Part shown: positions 1 to 13,300 of the stretch, piece by piece
Layout of the letters: each line of letters begins with the position of its first letter
Numbering within the stretch: the first letter of the stretch is position 1
Assembly: GCA_914767715.1 (NCBI GenBank)
Contig: OU612070.1
Location: 7,707,501 to 7,771,500 of the forward strand
Reading direction: 5' to 3'
DNA: 64,000 nucleotides
DNA from: Membranipora membranacea
Taxonomy: Eukaryota > Bryozoa > Gymnolaemata > Cheilostomatida > Membraniporidae
Notes under the pieces: generated by a model
The model's input: only the letters and a program-made list of their open reading frames with translations
What the model was told of the DNA's origin: nothing
The model's database searches: none
Translations under genes and position numbers: made by a program

Positions 1-548
1 AAAAATACTCTTCCCAGAGGAGTAAAGTATTTGTAGGAGGAATGATTTGCCGATAGCCTTGCCAAAAGTTTTTCCGGTAGGCTTGTCATAGAGAAGATAG
101 CTAATTTTTACTCACTCTCATTTCTTATGAAAACAAAGCAAAGCAGGATCTACTAAATAAAAATGGTGACAAGTTTGACTTCAGTGTCATTGTGTGATTA
201 GCATTTATAGCATAACATTTAGTTACCCAAAACTAATATATCTCTAAATCTCATATTATATTAGCGTCTAGGGTACTTATATTATGATGAAAATCATTTT
301 TCAACAATCCCTGGGACCTCAAAATAGTGATAGCCAACATGCTTGCCAGTTTTATAAATACTTTTTAGCCACAGGCCTGTAGTTGGTGCAAGTCCAGTGG
401 TTGAGTGCTCCAGTGGTCTAGGCCTCAGCCACTGGCCTCAACCACTGGAGCGCTCAACCACTGGACTTGCACCAACTACAGAAGGCCTGTGCTTTTTAGC
501 CAATCAGAGCCTGCTCGATAACGTACCCATCCCCCTATAGTTATTTAC
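1..548. other. Upstream region without a gene
   Basis: No convincing exon is seen on either strand. The only structured sequence is the hairpin at 361-502, described separately. The rest is AT-rich 5' flank of the SLC34 gene. Confidence 0.5.
361..502. repeat. Foldback hairpin flanked by 11-bp direct repeats
   Basis: A 40-base arm at 377-416 is the reverse complement of 442-481 with one mismatch, separated by a 25-base loop. The whole hairpin lies between two identical copies of CTTTTTAGCCA (361-371 and 492-502). Both ends also carry CAGGCC next to the direct repeat. Inverted arms plus flanking direct repeats look like a small foldback element with a target-site duplication. No second copy was found in the window. 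Confidence 0.7.
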
Positions 549-557
549 TATATAAAG
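549..557 (+). promoter_or_regulatory. Candidate TATA box of the SLC34 gene
   Basis: TATATAAAG lies 162 bases before the first ATG at 719. A TATA box here would place the start of transcription near 580-590 and give a 5' UTR of about 130 bases. This is motif-based inference only. Confidence 0.4.
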
Positions 558-718
558 TCATAAACCATATCAGCCCACTATTAACTCATCTCTGTCCAGA
601 GCAAACAGCATTTCCATTGGATGGAAATTGGGTAGTCAGATATTCAGTCTACAGTTTGTTTTTCGTTTCATCATTATAGTTTTCTCGTGTCTCATCTTGT
701 ACTACTGTGGATGCTACC

Positions 719-3700
719 ATGACATCTAACGATTCCACTGGCACTCAAGTAAGTAAGAGCAAGCAGCGAGGAAAACAAAACTTACTATAATTATTAAAAC
801 TTATTGAAATTAATAAAAATGATTAAAATTTAAAAAAAGTATTATCATGATCATGCCTTGAGTTTCAATGATATAGTTGTTAGGTTTTGTGTAGGGCTGG
901 TTTGTATGCTATGACTTTAGAAATATAGCCTACGGTGCATAAAATTGCAGCTTTCTTTATCCGCGGGGCAATCAGACGGAGGGGGAGGGAGGGGACAAGT
1001 GTCTGGAGGCTCAGACAATTAATGGTTGTAAGAAGAAACTTGTCAGGTTTTGCATTCACTGGTTAGCTAATAAAACAGATAGAAATGAAAACAAAAGGTG
1101 TGTCACCTTTTGGAGGAGTCATAGTTCTCTCTTAATCTTAAGTGAACTTATTATATTTGAAAGTTACCTAATAAGTAGACAAAGTTCCGCCTATTTGCCT
1201 GCATTCTGAGTTGCGCCCGATATACTGGTCACGCGCAGGCAAAGGGACCAAGAATTAACTACCATTTCGTGGTAATTGCCCCTCCCAGGTGGACATTAGG
1301 TGGACGTTTGATTTTTTTATCAGGAGATGTGTTATTGTAAGGGTGCGCTGTCCTTACAAGTTGTGGTGGGTATTTGTGATCACTTAGAAGTACTACGCTA
1401 CTTCGTTGCAACTTATTATCTAGTTTATTAGATAGTAAAACTTCTTATATGTATCCACCATCTATAATTCTTGATCCTTCTGCCTGCGGCGTGTCCAGGG
1501 GAAGGGTGCAACTGGAATGCAGGCAAATGGATTAACCTTAATCGACTAATAAGTAGTCTACGCGCCCAGATCGCTCCAATGCGAGTAAGTGGCATTACAT
1601 TATCAATCACCCATCCATAGATGGTTGATAATGTAATGCCACAAGCTAAATAGGAAGCTAAATAAAATAGAAGAAGTATATTTAATGATTATAGACAAGA
1701 ATATTCAATTTCAAATTTGAGACCTAGTCTTTCTCGCTTTTGTTGTTTTTATTTCAGCTGGATGAATGCGTTAAAAATTATTATTCAATTTTAGTGGTTC
1801 TGGTACATCAACTGCGATTTGACGATTTATAAATTAACAGATCAGTAAGGATATAAAGTCTTATGAAATCCATATACCTTATATATATACTTTTATTGTC
1901 AATTGTCATTTTTAGGAATGTTTTTCATGCAGTGAGAGAACAAATAAATTTAACAATAAGAAAAAGTGGAGAGAAAAAGAAAAAAAAATTACACTAGTAA
2001 TAAAAATTAATAAGATTTAAAGTGCTTTGATAGTTGTACTCCATTTGACTCTATTTATACTCCATTTGAGTATTTCTTGGTTTCTTGGCTTTTTGTTTTA
2101 GGTAAAACCTCAATTTTCACAAATTTGTTAGCGTACTAAATGACATTGGGCATAATTTTAACAATGTTGATTGAAATTTGTGTTTTCCCTTTTTTATTTT
2201 TTCTCGGAGGGATTTTGTAAAACATTCTCATCGAATGAAAATTATGACAATAAGGTTATAAGGTTAAACAATGTTAACGATGCTCTCTCTTACCTTGTTG
2301 ACTACGTCAAACAATGTGTTCTGATCCCTATCCCATCTAACGTATTACAGTGTACTCTCCATAATTCAGAACTCCTGTTTATTTAGACAAGGAAAATCGG
2401 TTCCTTCACCCAGATCTCAATGCTTTTCAATGTCACCTAATTCAGACTCTGATTATGCTGTTAATGCTGCAGGTGAACGGTGAGTTCAGAAGCACAGCTG
2501 AATTGGTAGATAATGATGAAAGCTCCCATTCATACTCGAAGGTAAGTAGTAAGTACAACAGATTGTTGTTAAACATACTAATGTGTTTATGAATCAATGT
2601 ATATATGTATATATATGGACATAAACATATGCATTACATGTATGTAGGATGTAGGTATGTGATGTATATAATGTATATAATGTATAAATTTTTTAATACT
2701 TTATTGATCTTTATATATATATAATTTTTTATTTATCTTTATATTAATTGTTTATTTATTAATGTGGGTCATCTACTCTCCTGGTCAAAAATCGCTTCGA
2801 AAATCTTTGCATTATCTATATCAAATATTATATCGCAACAATTATGTAGAAATATAGAATCCGTAATAGTATGATTGATGATCAGTATTAAGATTTGTAT
2901 CTGGTCAAAATGAGACATTTTTACACAGATTTTTGCACAGAATCCAGTGGGAACTGTGTTATAGACATTCCCCCTCTAAATCTCTCTTTGTCCACACCAA
3001 TTCCCACTCACTTCTTAAACTGGATATAAAGATATGCACATAAATGCATTAGAGATATGTATGTATGTAGGTATGTATATATGTTATGTATCTAAGTATG
3101 TACATATGTATGAATGTTTGTGTATGTGTGTATTTATGAAATAGTGTGTGTATATATACATGTATGTATTCGAGTATTTACTTAAGTGTGTGTATATATT
3201 GTGGTATATACATTTATGTAATATTTATATATATATACATGTATTTCAGAAGATGACTAGCTCAGACAGCATTGAGACAGAACCAGATGAAGAAGAAGAC
3301 GACCCGTGGATTGTGACTGATCTCATTGAGAAAACCGTACCATGGAAAGGTAGATCAGCTATTTAACAAAGATTCATAGTGATAAAAATGTCATGTGAGA
3401 GTGATTCGTTCAATCAATCATATTTTAGTGCAAGTGCCAAGGATTTCCATGTGCTCTGGTAACTTTATAAATGGTATTGAGTTTTGAATTTATAGTATTG
3501 AAATTTGGATTTTGAAATCACCAAAAAATCATTTTTGTTTCAGACTTGTCGGCTGCTGGGAAATGGAAGCAGGTTTTATGGAACTATTTCCTCAGACAGG
3601 TGGTTCTTGTTGCTCTACTTTACATGTTTATATGCTCTCTGGACTTTCTCACATCAGCATTTAGGCTTCTAGGAGGTGGGGAGATCAAACAACTTTTTTA

Positions 3701-6700
3701 AATTCGTAATTTAATTTAATTTAATTTATCTTTAATTTTATTAATTTTTAGTTTATTAATTGAATTTATAATTTAATCATAATTTAAATTCATAGTTGAT
3801 AGGCTAAGAGTGAAATCAATGTTTATTTAGGCTATAGGTTACGTCTATTACCGCAAAAGCAAAACTAAAGAGACTCATATTGACACCTCGCCACATTTGT
3901 TCAATATAACATTTTTTATTTAGGTTAAAATATCATCACGCGACAGTGCAAGTGCTTGTTTTAACAATTTATGACACTTTGACTTGCCACCATAGACTTA
4001 ATAATAGTTTATTATGTTTAATTATATATTATTTTATTTTATTATATTTTATTTTATTTTATCTTTTTTATTTTTTTTTTTTCCTTGGTCTACGCTTGCC
4101 ACCGAATAAAGCCTCTATAAACTATTGGTCACTTTGCCTGCAATTGGAATTGCCCCTCTCTTCTCCTACAAAACTTAATAAAACAGACAGACAAATAGAC
4201 AGAGTAACTTAGATTTGCCAAATATTTCCATTTACTCAAAATATATATCAGCCCAATATGATGGATGACATATGAAAAGAAGGAAATAGAGAGCAAAAAA
4301 ACGTTCTTTTGGATGTGAATTTCATATTCTATTTACAAACTGCAATCAATCTTCATATCTGTCCACTATGTCCTGCGTATTCAGGAATGAATATTATATG
4401 GCTGGTCACATTTCATCTCACAAATTTTCCTCTTCTTCACAAACAATATTCTAGTGGCACTAGACAGTTGAAGAGGGCGATATGGGTTCAATCCTCATTT
4501 TTCCGAGTTTCTGGTTGAAACATCGATCTGATTATCATGATTTTGATATCAAAGAGCTGTTGTATATCATTATATTATATTACAGTAAATATTCTGGATT
4601 GTCTTAAATTAGATGAATATTATATAGCTGTTTTTGTTTGTAATATTTTGAACAGGTAAGGCTGCAGGACAGGTATTTGCTGAGAGTGAATTCTTCAGTA
4701 ACCCGATAGCTGGCCTGATGCTTGGAGTGTTAGCTACAGTGCTTGTACAGACCAGCTCCGCATCTACATCGATTGTTGTCTCCATGGTTGGAGCAGGTTG
4801 TAAGTACTGTCACATATCTCTCACATCCTTCCCATGTCATGCACAGCTGCTATGAGGCTAATCGTTATTTTATAGAACGCCAAAGGCATGTAAAACAGAT
4901 TTTAGTTTTGTACCTTTTAGTATTCGTGTATAAAATAACTGACGTTCCTTAATTTTTTAATTCACAGAGAGCGCCTTAATTGTAATGTGTCCCTGACATA
5001 ATTACCGAAATAAACTCATTCTCACTCAATATTTATCTCCATATTTTGGTCCTATGAATTACTGTGTTGTTTGGACGCAAATCTAAAATATAACATGATG
5101 TAGTGCTTCATTACACTTTCCCATTGGAGGGTAATAGATCCTTTAGACTTGGAGCAAAAATTGGAAAATTTAGTAGCTATGAGTAAAATTTAAAATTTTT
5201 TAATTTTCAAAGAAAGATGCAAAATAATGAGTCTTGAGAGCAGAAACCTTTAGGGCCCTACCATAATTTTCTTCAACATAGCTTGGATTTCATATGGGAT
5301 TGAGATTCATCTGATAGCTGCCAATCTCATCTGAATTCCAAGCTACAAGGCACTTTTTGAATAAATGTCTAGGGTCAGTTCTATTAGCAAAACAAATATA
5401 TTACCCCAGTAAATCAAATATTGTGAGTTCATAAAAATAACAAAAAATTTAAAATTGTGGAAAATAGCATTTTTTTGTGAATATATAAGCAAGGATCATA
5501 GTGGATCATAGTGGTCAGGTGGAGGCAATAAATCACCATGATCCACTATGATCCCAATTTTCAAAATTCGCAGCAATTTTACTGCAATTGGGTTCACGGG
5601 CTGTTTTATTTTGTATGCCCTAATGACTTTTCAGCCTGAGATCTATAAAACCATACAAACGTGGCCTAGTAGGACTGTCACTTTAATCATACCTATTAAT
5701 ATTATTATTCTCACACTGCTATCATTCTCTTAGAATAGAAAACTGATCTGAGCCTCCTTCTCCCGACCTCCGAGCAGATTAATATCTAAGCCTTCGATTC
5801 ATTTCTTTCTCAGTGATTGATGTAGATGTTGCGATACCAATCGTAATGGGAGCAAATATAGGCACATCGATTACTAACACGATGGTCTCCATTGGTCAGG
5901 CGGGTGACAAGAATCAGTACAGGCGAGCGTTTGGGGCAGCTACAATTCACGACATGTTCAACTGGCTGAGCGTTCTTGTTTTACTTCCTTTGGAGCTCGC
6001 AACAGGTAGGAGTAAGAATATTCCATCTGGCAGCATCCGGTGTGTGAAATTATAGTCTTGAATTTGTGTAGAAATATTATAATGCATACTGTTAACGAAA
6101 ATCTTGGAGGGTTTTCAAAATAAAAACCATCTTTCTCTTTAACAGGATATTTGTCAAGGTTGTCCCTGCTGATTGTGCAGTCATTTCAACTTAGGTCGAA
6201 TGGAGATGCAAATGTGAAACTTCTCAAAGCCGTCACTGAGCCATTCACGAAATACGTCATAAGAGTGAGTAGAACAATGTTTATTTTAGGCTTTGTTTTC
6301 AAATAAAATGATAAAACAAGATGAAAATCTTTTTTTGGCACATCAAGTTTGATCAATTTTCTTACATTTTGAGTTGACACCCTTAGATGGAGGTATGCAG
6401 AGGAGATTAACTTCAAATACAGGCGAATAGATTGTACCTGATCTGAATTTGTGCTGGCTTGATAGAACGTCTGACACTATGAACTCCACTTGTTGGAAAA
6501 TTCTATACTTTGAACCCAGAACGTCAGTCCAGCAAATATTTACAGCCATTGCAAAATATTTTGATTCTATTTATACTACAGCAGTTTGCTGGAATGCAGT
6601 TATATACTTACAGCACTGCGACATGAGAATTGGAATTAAACTGAAAATCATATTCCTTTAAACTTTATTCCCTCTTTTACCAGTTGGATACCAGCATCAT

Positions 6701-7573
6701 TGCAAAAATAGCCAAAAATGAAATTGATCCAGACACATCTTTGGTCAAAACCGTGTGCAAGTCTGGATCGGGGAACGAGATAGATATCAGTTATCCATGT
6801 AAGTGATTCTCTGAATTATTGAGGGGGTAATACACCCCTACCCGATGTCCTATATTAGAGACATGACTATATTTTCTACCCACACTTCATCCGAAACACA
6901 AAGCAAAATCCTGAATTTCCAGATCTTTGTTTGACTCTCACGTTCAGTCTGTTGGAAATTGGAACTACCTTACTGTAACTCCTCAATTTTTGCTCCTTTT
7001 TCCCCCAACTTTTGCGGTAATTTTTTTGGCACATTATGGAAAATATCCTTCCAGGATGATATTTTCTGCTATATAAAATAGTGTAAAAAAAGGTCAGCTT
7101 CCCACAAATATAATGACATAATATATGAGATGTGCTGAAGTTGTAAATTTTGTCTTTCTGAACTGCATTTAAATTTTTATCAAGCATAACTGTTGATTTT
7201 GCTTATGTTGTAGGTAAATTTATGTTTATGAATGTTGCTGGACCTGGTGGTTGGAAGGATTGGGTTATTGGACTCGTTATTTTGATACTTGCTCTCTCCA
7301 TACTAATCACATGCCTCATCATCATGGTGAAGATTCTAAACAGCGCATTCAAAGGCCCAATCGCAATAGTTCTCAAGAAATTCATCAATGCCGACTTCCC
7401 AGGTGAATATAATAATACTAGTTGTGAGGATTTAATTAATACAAACACATCAATGCATTTGGGTCAAACTTTGGGAATCATAATCCATGTCGTCCATTTT
7501 TAAAATTTGCTTTGTTACCTCCATAAACATTAAAATGAATATATATATATATATATAATATTCATAAATACTA

Positions 7574-7604
<31 letters not shown>

Positions 7605-8459
7605 GATATTTATAAATACTGTTATATATACTATATTTATATAATATATATAAAATATTTATAAATACTAATATATATAACATATGTAATATCTATATGT
7701 TTATGATTTTATGATTTAGGTGCCTGTGGAAAATACGGTACAGGTTACTTAGCTATAGTGATCGGGGCTCTATTCACGATCGTGATACAGTCATCAAGTG
7801 TATTCACATCCGCGCTGACCCCGCTGTGTGGTCTCGGAGTGCTCTCTATAGAGAGGATGTATCCTCTGACCCTCGGAGCCAACATGGGAACAACTTTCAG
7901 CGCTATACTGGCAGCGTTAACTCAGGAGGGAGATGACTTAGAGAATGCACTGCAGGTCTCCATGACTCATCTATTCTTCAACGTCTCTGGTATTCTTCTC
8001 TGGTACCCGATTCCATTCATGAGGAAAATACCGATTCTCCTCGCCAAAAAGCTCGGTGATACAACGGCCAAATATCGCTGGTTTGCAGTTCTCTATGTCT
8101 TCCTGGCGTTCTTAGTTCTGCCAGGAGTGGTTTTTGCTCTTAGTTTTCCTGGATGGCAGTACTTAGCCGGCGTCGGTGGACCTATTGCATTGTTATTCAT
8201 CATCATTGTATTGGTGAATATAATACAGTCAAAGAAACCGCAGTGGCTCCCATCAAAGCTGAGGACATGGAACTTTTTGCCCCTTTGCTGCCATTCATTA
8301 AAGCCTGCTGACAGAGTTATTACTAGAATTATGATGTCATGTAAATGCTGTCAAAAGTGCATACTCCAGAACAAATCTATTGACGCAGCTGAAAACGGTC
8401 TACATAGTTCCACCTCAAACTGTAATCATTCCATCGCAAGTTCAAATATGTCTCATTAA
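719..8459 (+). CDS. SLC34-type sodium/phosphate cotransporter, ten exons, intact
   Basis: Exons: 719-748, 2473-2541, 3250-3349, 3544-3675, 4656-4799, 5814-6005, 6146-6264, 6684-6798, 7214-7402 and 7720-8459. All introns are GT-AG and the phases join into one frame of 609 residues, the usual size for SLC34. The family couples Na+ entry to inorganic phosphate uptake at the plasma membrane. Both halves of the inverted structural repeat are present. The first Q-S-S-S-type motif reads [11 protein letters not shown] (exon 5) followed by [11 protein letters not shown] (exon 6). The second reads [13 protein letters not shown] followed by [14 protein letters not shown] (exon 10). The N-terminus is acidic and cytoplasmic (DEEEDDPW). 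The C-terminus is cysteine-rich (CKCCQKC near the end), as in vertebrate NaPi-IIb. The subtype cannot be assigned from this reading. A decayed copy lies at 27283-31266. Confidence 0.95.
1194..1527. repeat. Long foldback (MITE-like) element in SLC34 intron 1
   Basis: An arm at 1194-1258, starting TTTGCCTGCATTC and ending CCAAGAATTA, is matched in reverse complement by 1465-1527 with several mismatches and small gaps. The spacer is about 206 bases and shows no coding potential. A related arm sequence (GCCTGCGGCGTG followed by CCAG) recurs near 23002, suggesting a repeat family. Confidence 0.6.
1589..1642. repeat. Short hairpin
   Basis: GTGGCATTACATTATCAA at 1589 is reverse-complemented by the sequence ending at 1642, with a short loop. 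It lies in SLC34 intron 1, just outside the longer foldback. Confidence 0.7.
2590..3248. repeat. TATG/TA-rich microsatellite tracts in SLC34 introns 2
   Basis: Degenerate runs of TATG, GTAT and TA units occupy much of the intron between 2542 and 3249. The same low-complexity texture is retained in the duplicated copy (27.9-28.5 kb). Confidence 0.6.
4511..4615. repeat. Dispersed repeat, copy 1
   Basis: The stretch starting CTGGTTGAAACATCG is almost identical for 28 bases to 54302-54329, and weaker similarity continues for about 100 bases. It lies in SLC34 intron 4. Just upstream, GGTTCAATCCTC (about 4486) resembles a Pol III B box, so a SINE origin is possible but unproven. Confidence 0.4.
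5280..5344. repeat. Imperfect hairpin in SLC34 intron 5
   Basis: AGCTTGGATTTC at the left end pairs imperfectly with the right end, GAATTCCAAGCT. The same hairpin is present in the SLC34 pseudogene near 28730-28796, so it predates the duplication. Confidence 0.5.
5499..5555. repeat. Hairpin with doubled GGATCATAGT unit
   Basis: GGATCATAGTGGATCATAGT on the left is matched in reverse complement by CCATGATCCACTATGATCC on the right, across a loop of about 25 bases. It lies in intron 5 of the SLC34 gene. Confidence 0.6.
7538..7682. repeat. (TA)n microsatellite in SLC34 intron 9
   Basis: Long alternating TA runs are interrupted by ATATTTATAAATACT units. The tract occupies the part of the intron just after the position where a LINE inserted in the duplicated copy. 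Confidence 0.85.
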
Positions 8460-10314
8460 TTTGTTTTGGACACTTCAGTTCACTTACTATTCAATTTTCA
8501 CTAGAAAGAATGATGACAATTTTCATTAAAATAGTATCAAATTTAAACATCAGCGGGTATGGTGGTGCTGGTTAGGGCTGACTAGGTTAAGTGCAGATAA
8601 CTGGTTCATTTATTACTTTAGGACAATTATGGTGCTAAACTTAACTACTGGTTGTCTATCTGTAGGCCTACCTATACTTGCATAAAACTACATATTGCTC
8701 TTTTACGAATGGGAATTGGATTAAATTGGCTCAAGCATTTCTATATTAGTATGATATCCCTATTTAAGTCAAACAGACATAGAACGATTAGAAAGTGTCT
8801 AGAGTATGTGTACAAGAACAATTTTACCTTTTGTTGAGGAATAAGATGACCAACCGCTTGAACTGGATATCAGGGAATTTAATGTTCAATTAAATGTTCT
8901 GCGTTTAAGATATGTTCCAAAACTTCGGTCCTCTGAAGACCATGTGTGCTAAGACTCGCTACCCTGCTAATGGTGGCTGGGCAGCCTTGTCCAATAAGTT
9001 GCATTTGAAAAAGTTTACTCAAATCTTATCTTCATTTTTCACACGGCCTTATATGTCCGGTTATTTCGGTGTCAATAGGGCATATATAATATCATTTATA
9101 TATAAACTTGACCTAGAATGATATACTTGGGCTCAAATATATATTCAATTTGTTACTTGATTATAATGACATTTTTATTGCTGGTACTATGACGAATTGG
9201 ACATTTATTGCTTTTGGTGCATAATTAGTCTTGGCCCCCAGACTCCTGCTGTGCAACATGTACTCTGTGTTGATTATGTAGATTTCTTTCTAGAAAAATT
9301 CATAGCCTTATTTTGTCCAAGTAAAAATATTTCAATTTTATTAAATTTTACATCACCATTACAGTCTTCTGATACATATACTAAAAATGAGATCGCTGCT
9401 ATCTGCTTTTGTTTTTCAATAAACACAACAACTAATTTGACATTCATATCAATAATGTCATTGAGAGGACAAAATCCTCTACTCATGCCTTCCCGAGGCT
9501 TAAAAGATCAGGTGGTACTTCATTTGCTATGGTCATAAAATGTTTATAAATATTTCATTTGGCAGACATTATCATCCTGGACAGATGTTTTCCATAACAT
9601 GCCAAAGAAATTACCTCAAAAGTTGGGGGAAAATAAGAAAAAATGGTGACGTTTTGTGTTTGGTTGACTGATTGATTGGTATACCATACCAACATCTATT
9701 CTATTCCATACCATATCAATATCATCATATCTATGCAACAATATCTGGAGAAATCGAATAGAAGTCCCTCAGCTCTATAGCACGCTGCCCCGCGCTGGTA
9801 ACAGGTAAAAGTAAACTAGAGAGACACCAAAAGTTTTGTAGTGTAATCAATTTACATGAGATATGCTGATGTGTCCAGTATTGGTACAACTTCTTTGTCT
9901 TCTCTCATTCTCTTCTCCCTAAGCCAGCGTGATTATTAATGCCTCTTTCCTGCGCATTCCCAAATGTAGCCTGAGTTCTTATGCAGCACTCTTATCTGTC
10001 TTTACCTATTACCAACCTGCAATCTATAATGCCTTGCACTACATCCTCCTCTCTTTCTATATTGTTATTGATAGTCCTTGTTGTGGGTAATATAATTGAT
10101 ACCGAAGTCCTTGTAGTAGAAATCTATATAGTCTATAAGTGTTCCTGTCTAATATCCCTTAGACATTGATTCTAGTATTCTTCTTACTCGTATATCCTTC
10201 CTGGCTAATACTACGCACTCTCTCTCAGGTCCCTAACTGACATGTTCCCTTCCTATCTATTCCATTCCTGTCTAATACTCCTTCTGCTATTCCTCCCTCT
10301 CAACGCAAATGATT
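8460..10314. other. SLC34 3' flank, no gene recognised
   Basis: ATTAAA at 8525-8530 is a possible poly(A) signal for the SLC34 gene. Open frames up to about 110 codons occur at 9197-9538 and 9274-9486, but they resemble no family and have no splice context. The strand facing the gypsy element is purine-rich from about 10290 downward and could contain its 3' LTR. No second LTR is present to prove this. Confidence 0.45.
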
Positions 10315-13300
10315 CTAGTACCACACATAATAAGGGTTTTTGACCTTCTTAGCGTTTCTTGTACTTGTTGGCCTAGGGGCACTTGGCTGGATGTTTCGTT
10401 CTATCTCTATTCTCCCTTGATCTCGGTTGTCGTCCTCATCTGCTGGACTCTCCTCACCACCTTCTATGTCATCCTTCGGCAATATTCGTAAATGTTTCTT
10501 AGTCCTTCTCACAAGTCTTTTGTCTGTCTCAATCCAGTAGCTATCGGGCTCTTCAGCCTTGTATTTCACAATGCCTCTCTTGCCCTTGTCTGCGTGACTA
10601 ATTTTAACCCATACTGTCTGACCCTCTTGTAAATCTGCGAAATCTGAAGCTCTCCTTGATTTGTCAAAGTTCCTCTTCTGTCTCTCCTTTAAAGTAGTGT
10701 CTCGTTTTCTAAAGCCCTCAGTATCACATGCCTTCTGATGCTGGATAGGTAATTCGTTCCGCATTCTCCTGCCTAATAGAAGCTCGTCTGGTCTGCAGCT
10801 GCTCTCTAGTGGGGTGGTACGATATGCCATCAGGGCCTTATTCTTATCTTCTTCCTTATTCCAAAGTCCTTTAATAGTCTCCACACTCCTCTCTGCCAGA
10901 CCGTTAGCCTCATGATGGTGTGGGCTACTAGTAACATGGATAACGCTGTATTCTTACATCAAATCTCTCCACTCTTTAGAAACATAACAAGGGCCATTAT
11001 CCGTCCTTATCCTATCTGGGGCTCCATACCTCGCAATAACTGGTCTGAACCTCTTGGCCAATTCCACCCTTGCTTGTCCACTCATCTCTACAACTTCAAT
11101 CCACCGGGAGTAGTAGTCAACAAACAAAGCATAAACCTTCACTCTAAACTCAAACAAATCCAAAGCTACAGGACTCCACGGAGCTTCTGGCGGCTCCGTT
11201 TGGTGTAATGGAAGATTCCTCATTCGTCTAAATTTCTTCTACCGTCCCAATAATCTCCTTTCTTATAGACGACCACCACACCGAGTCTTGACTCCTGCGA
11301 TACGTTTTGACCATACCCTGGTGACCGGAATGTAAGCGCAGCAGCATGTTCTCGCGCATTGCTGTAGGAATGTACAGTCTGGAGTTCTGGAGTTCATCAC
11401 AATTAGGCCGTCTTTCTCACTCAGAAGATCAATGTTGCCCTTCACCTTCTTCAGCTCTCCCTTTACTGTTCTTGGCCACCCCTCTTTCATAGCCTTCAAA
11501 ATCACCTGATAATCTTCATCTACTTTGGCATGTCTCTCTATCTCTTCCACCAACGCATCTCCTTCCGCAGATATCATAGTCCTAATGTGCATTTCCACCC
11601 TTGCTATCCTAGCTACTTCTTGTTCGGTCGGTGGCCTTGAGAGTAAATCAGCAATAAACATTTTACTCCCAGGTGTATGGAAAATTTTATGGTCATATCT
11701 CTTAAGTCTCATCTTAAATCGTTGAATCCTCAGCGGCAGTTCTGACAAATCCTTAGACCCAAGCAGAGGAATCAATGGCTTGTGGTCTGTCTCTACTTCA
11801 AAATGTCTTCCAACTAGATAAAAGTCGAATTTTTCACATGCCCATGTGATCGCCAGGGCTCCCTTCTCAATTTGACCATATCTCTTTTCAGCATCTGTGA
11901 GCTTCCTAGAGGCGTAAGCCACTGGTTTCCATTCTCCATCTCCCTGATCCTGTAACAGCGCTGCCCCCAGAGAATGATAACTGGCGTCAGCTGTTACCCT
12001 GTGACTTTTATTGTAGTCAAACAAAGCTAACAACGAAGAAGATGTAATCAGCTCCTTAACCTTATCAAAACTCCTCTGATGTATCTCTAGCCATATCCAA
12101 TCATTCTTTTTCCTGTCTAATTCTCTCAGAGGCACCTCTACTTCTGGTATGAGAGGGCTGAATCTACCCAAGTAGTTCACCATAGCTAAAAATCTCTGCA
12201 ACCCCTTCCTATCAGTCGGTGCCGGCATCTCGCGGATGGCCCTCTCCTTCTCCGGATCCACTCCTATACCTTTCTTAGTCAATATGTACCCCAGAAATTT
12301 CACTTCCTGAACTCCGAATACACACTTCTCTTTGTTTAATGTCATCCCCCCTCCTTGGCTTTCTTCAGCACTTCCGCTAATCTTGTATCATGCTCCTCCT
12401 TGCTCTTTCCAACAACCAAAATGTCGTCCATCATACACACCACTCCTGTTAGTCCCTCTAATATTTTGTTCATTTGCCTTTGGAAAATTTCCGGTGCAGC
12501 CGAAATTCCAAACGGCATTTTCAGGAATTGATAACGACCAAAAGGTGTTATAAAAGTGGTATACTCTCTTGACTCCTCCGCCAAATCAATCTGCCAGAAT
12601 CCTGAGTTTGTAAAGTATCGACTGCCTTCTAACGATGCAAGGGTGTCTCGCAGATGGGGTAATGGATATGTCTCCCTCATCACACTCTTATTCAGTTGGT
12701 CAGATCAACGCATATTCTGACCTTTACATTAGATTTAGGGGCTACCACCATGCCAGAACACCAAGAAGTTGTCTTCTCTACCTTCTCTATAACACCCAAC
12801 TCCTCCATCCTTTCTAACTCATCTTTTGTGGCCTTTCCTAATCCTATAGGTAACCTTCGCGGGACCTTCAAGCACAACGGATCTGCGCCCTCCTTGATTT
12901 TTATCTTGAACACATCAGGTAATACTCCCAATTTACCGAATAACTTAGGATGCTTCAACTCTACCTCCTCGCTAATGCTCCTTATTGTCTTCACCAATTT
13001 GAACTTCCGAATCTCTGGCTTTCCTAGTAAATTGTTACGTGCCCCTTCTAGGATGTACGCTTTACCTCTTACTTCCTGACCCCATACAGAGATAAGGGGA
13101 AGGTAAGCCTTGAAGTGAATCTCTAATTTACTCCCATCTGCTCCTCTAAAATCACGTCGAGTCGGGCGCATATCTAATCCTAGCCTCTGCGCCGTCTCCC
13201 TGTTGATAACTGTCACATCCGCTCCAGTATCCACAATGAATTTAACCATCCTCTTAGAAGATCTCAGCTTGATTTCAAATTCATTGTCTTTCTTCCTTCC

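Noticed and set aside
9197-9538. 113-codon plus-strand frame and the overlapping minus frame 9274-9486
   Set aside because: Neither shows motifs or compositional bias; both end without splice context.
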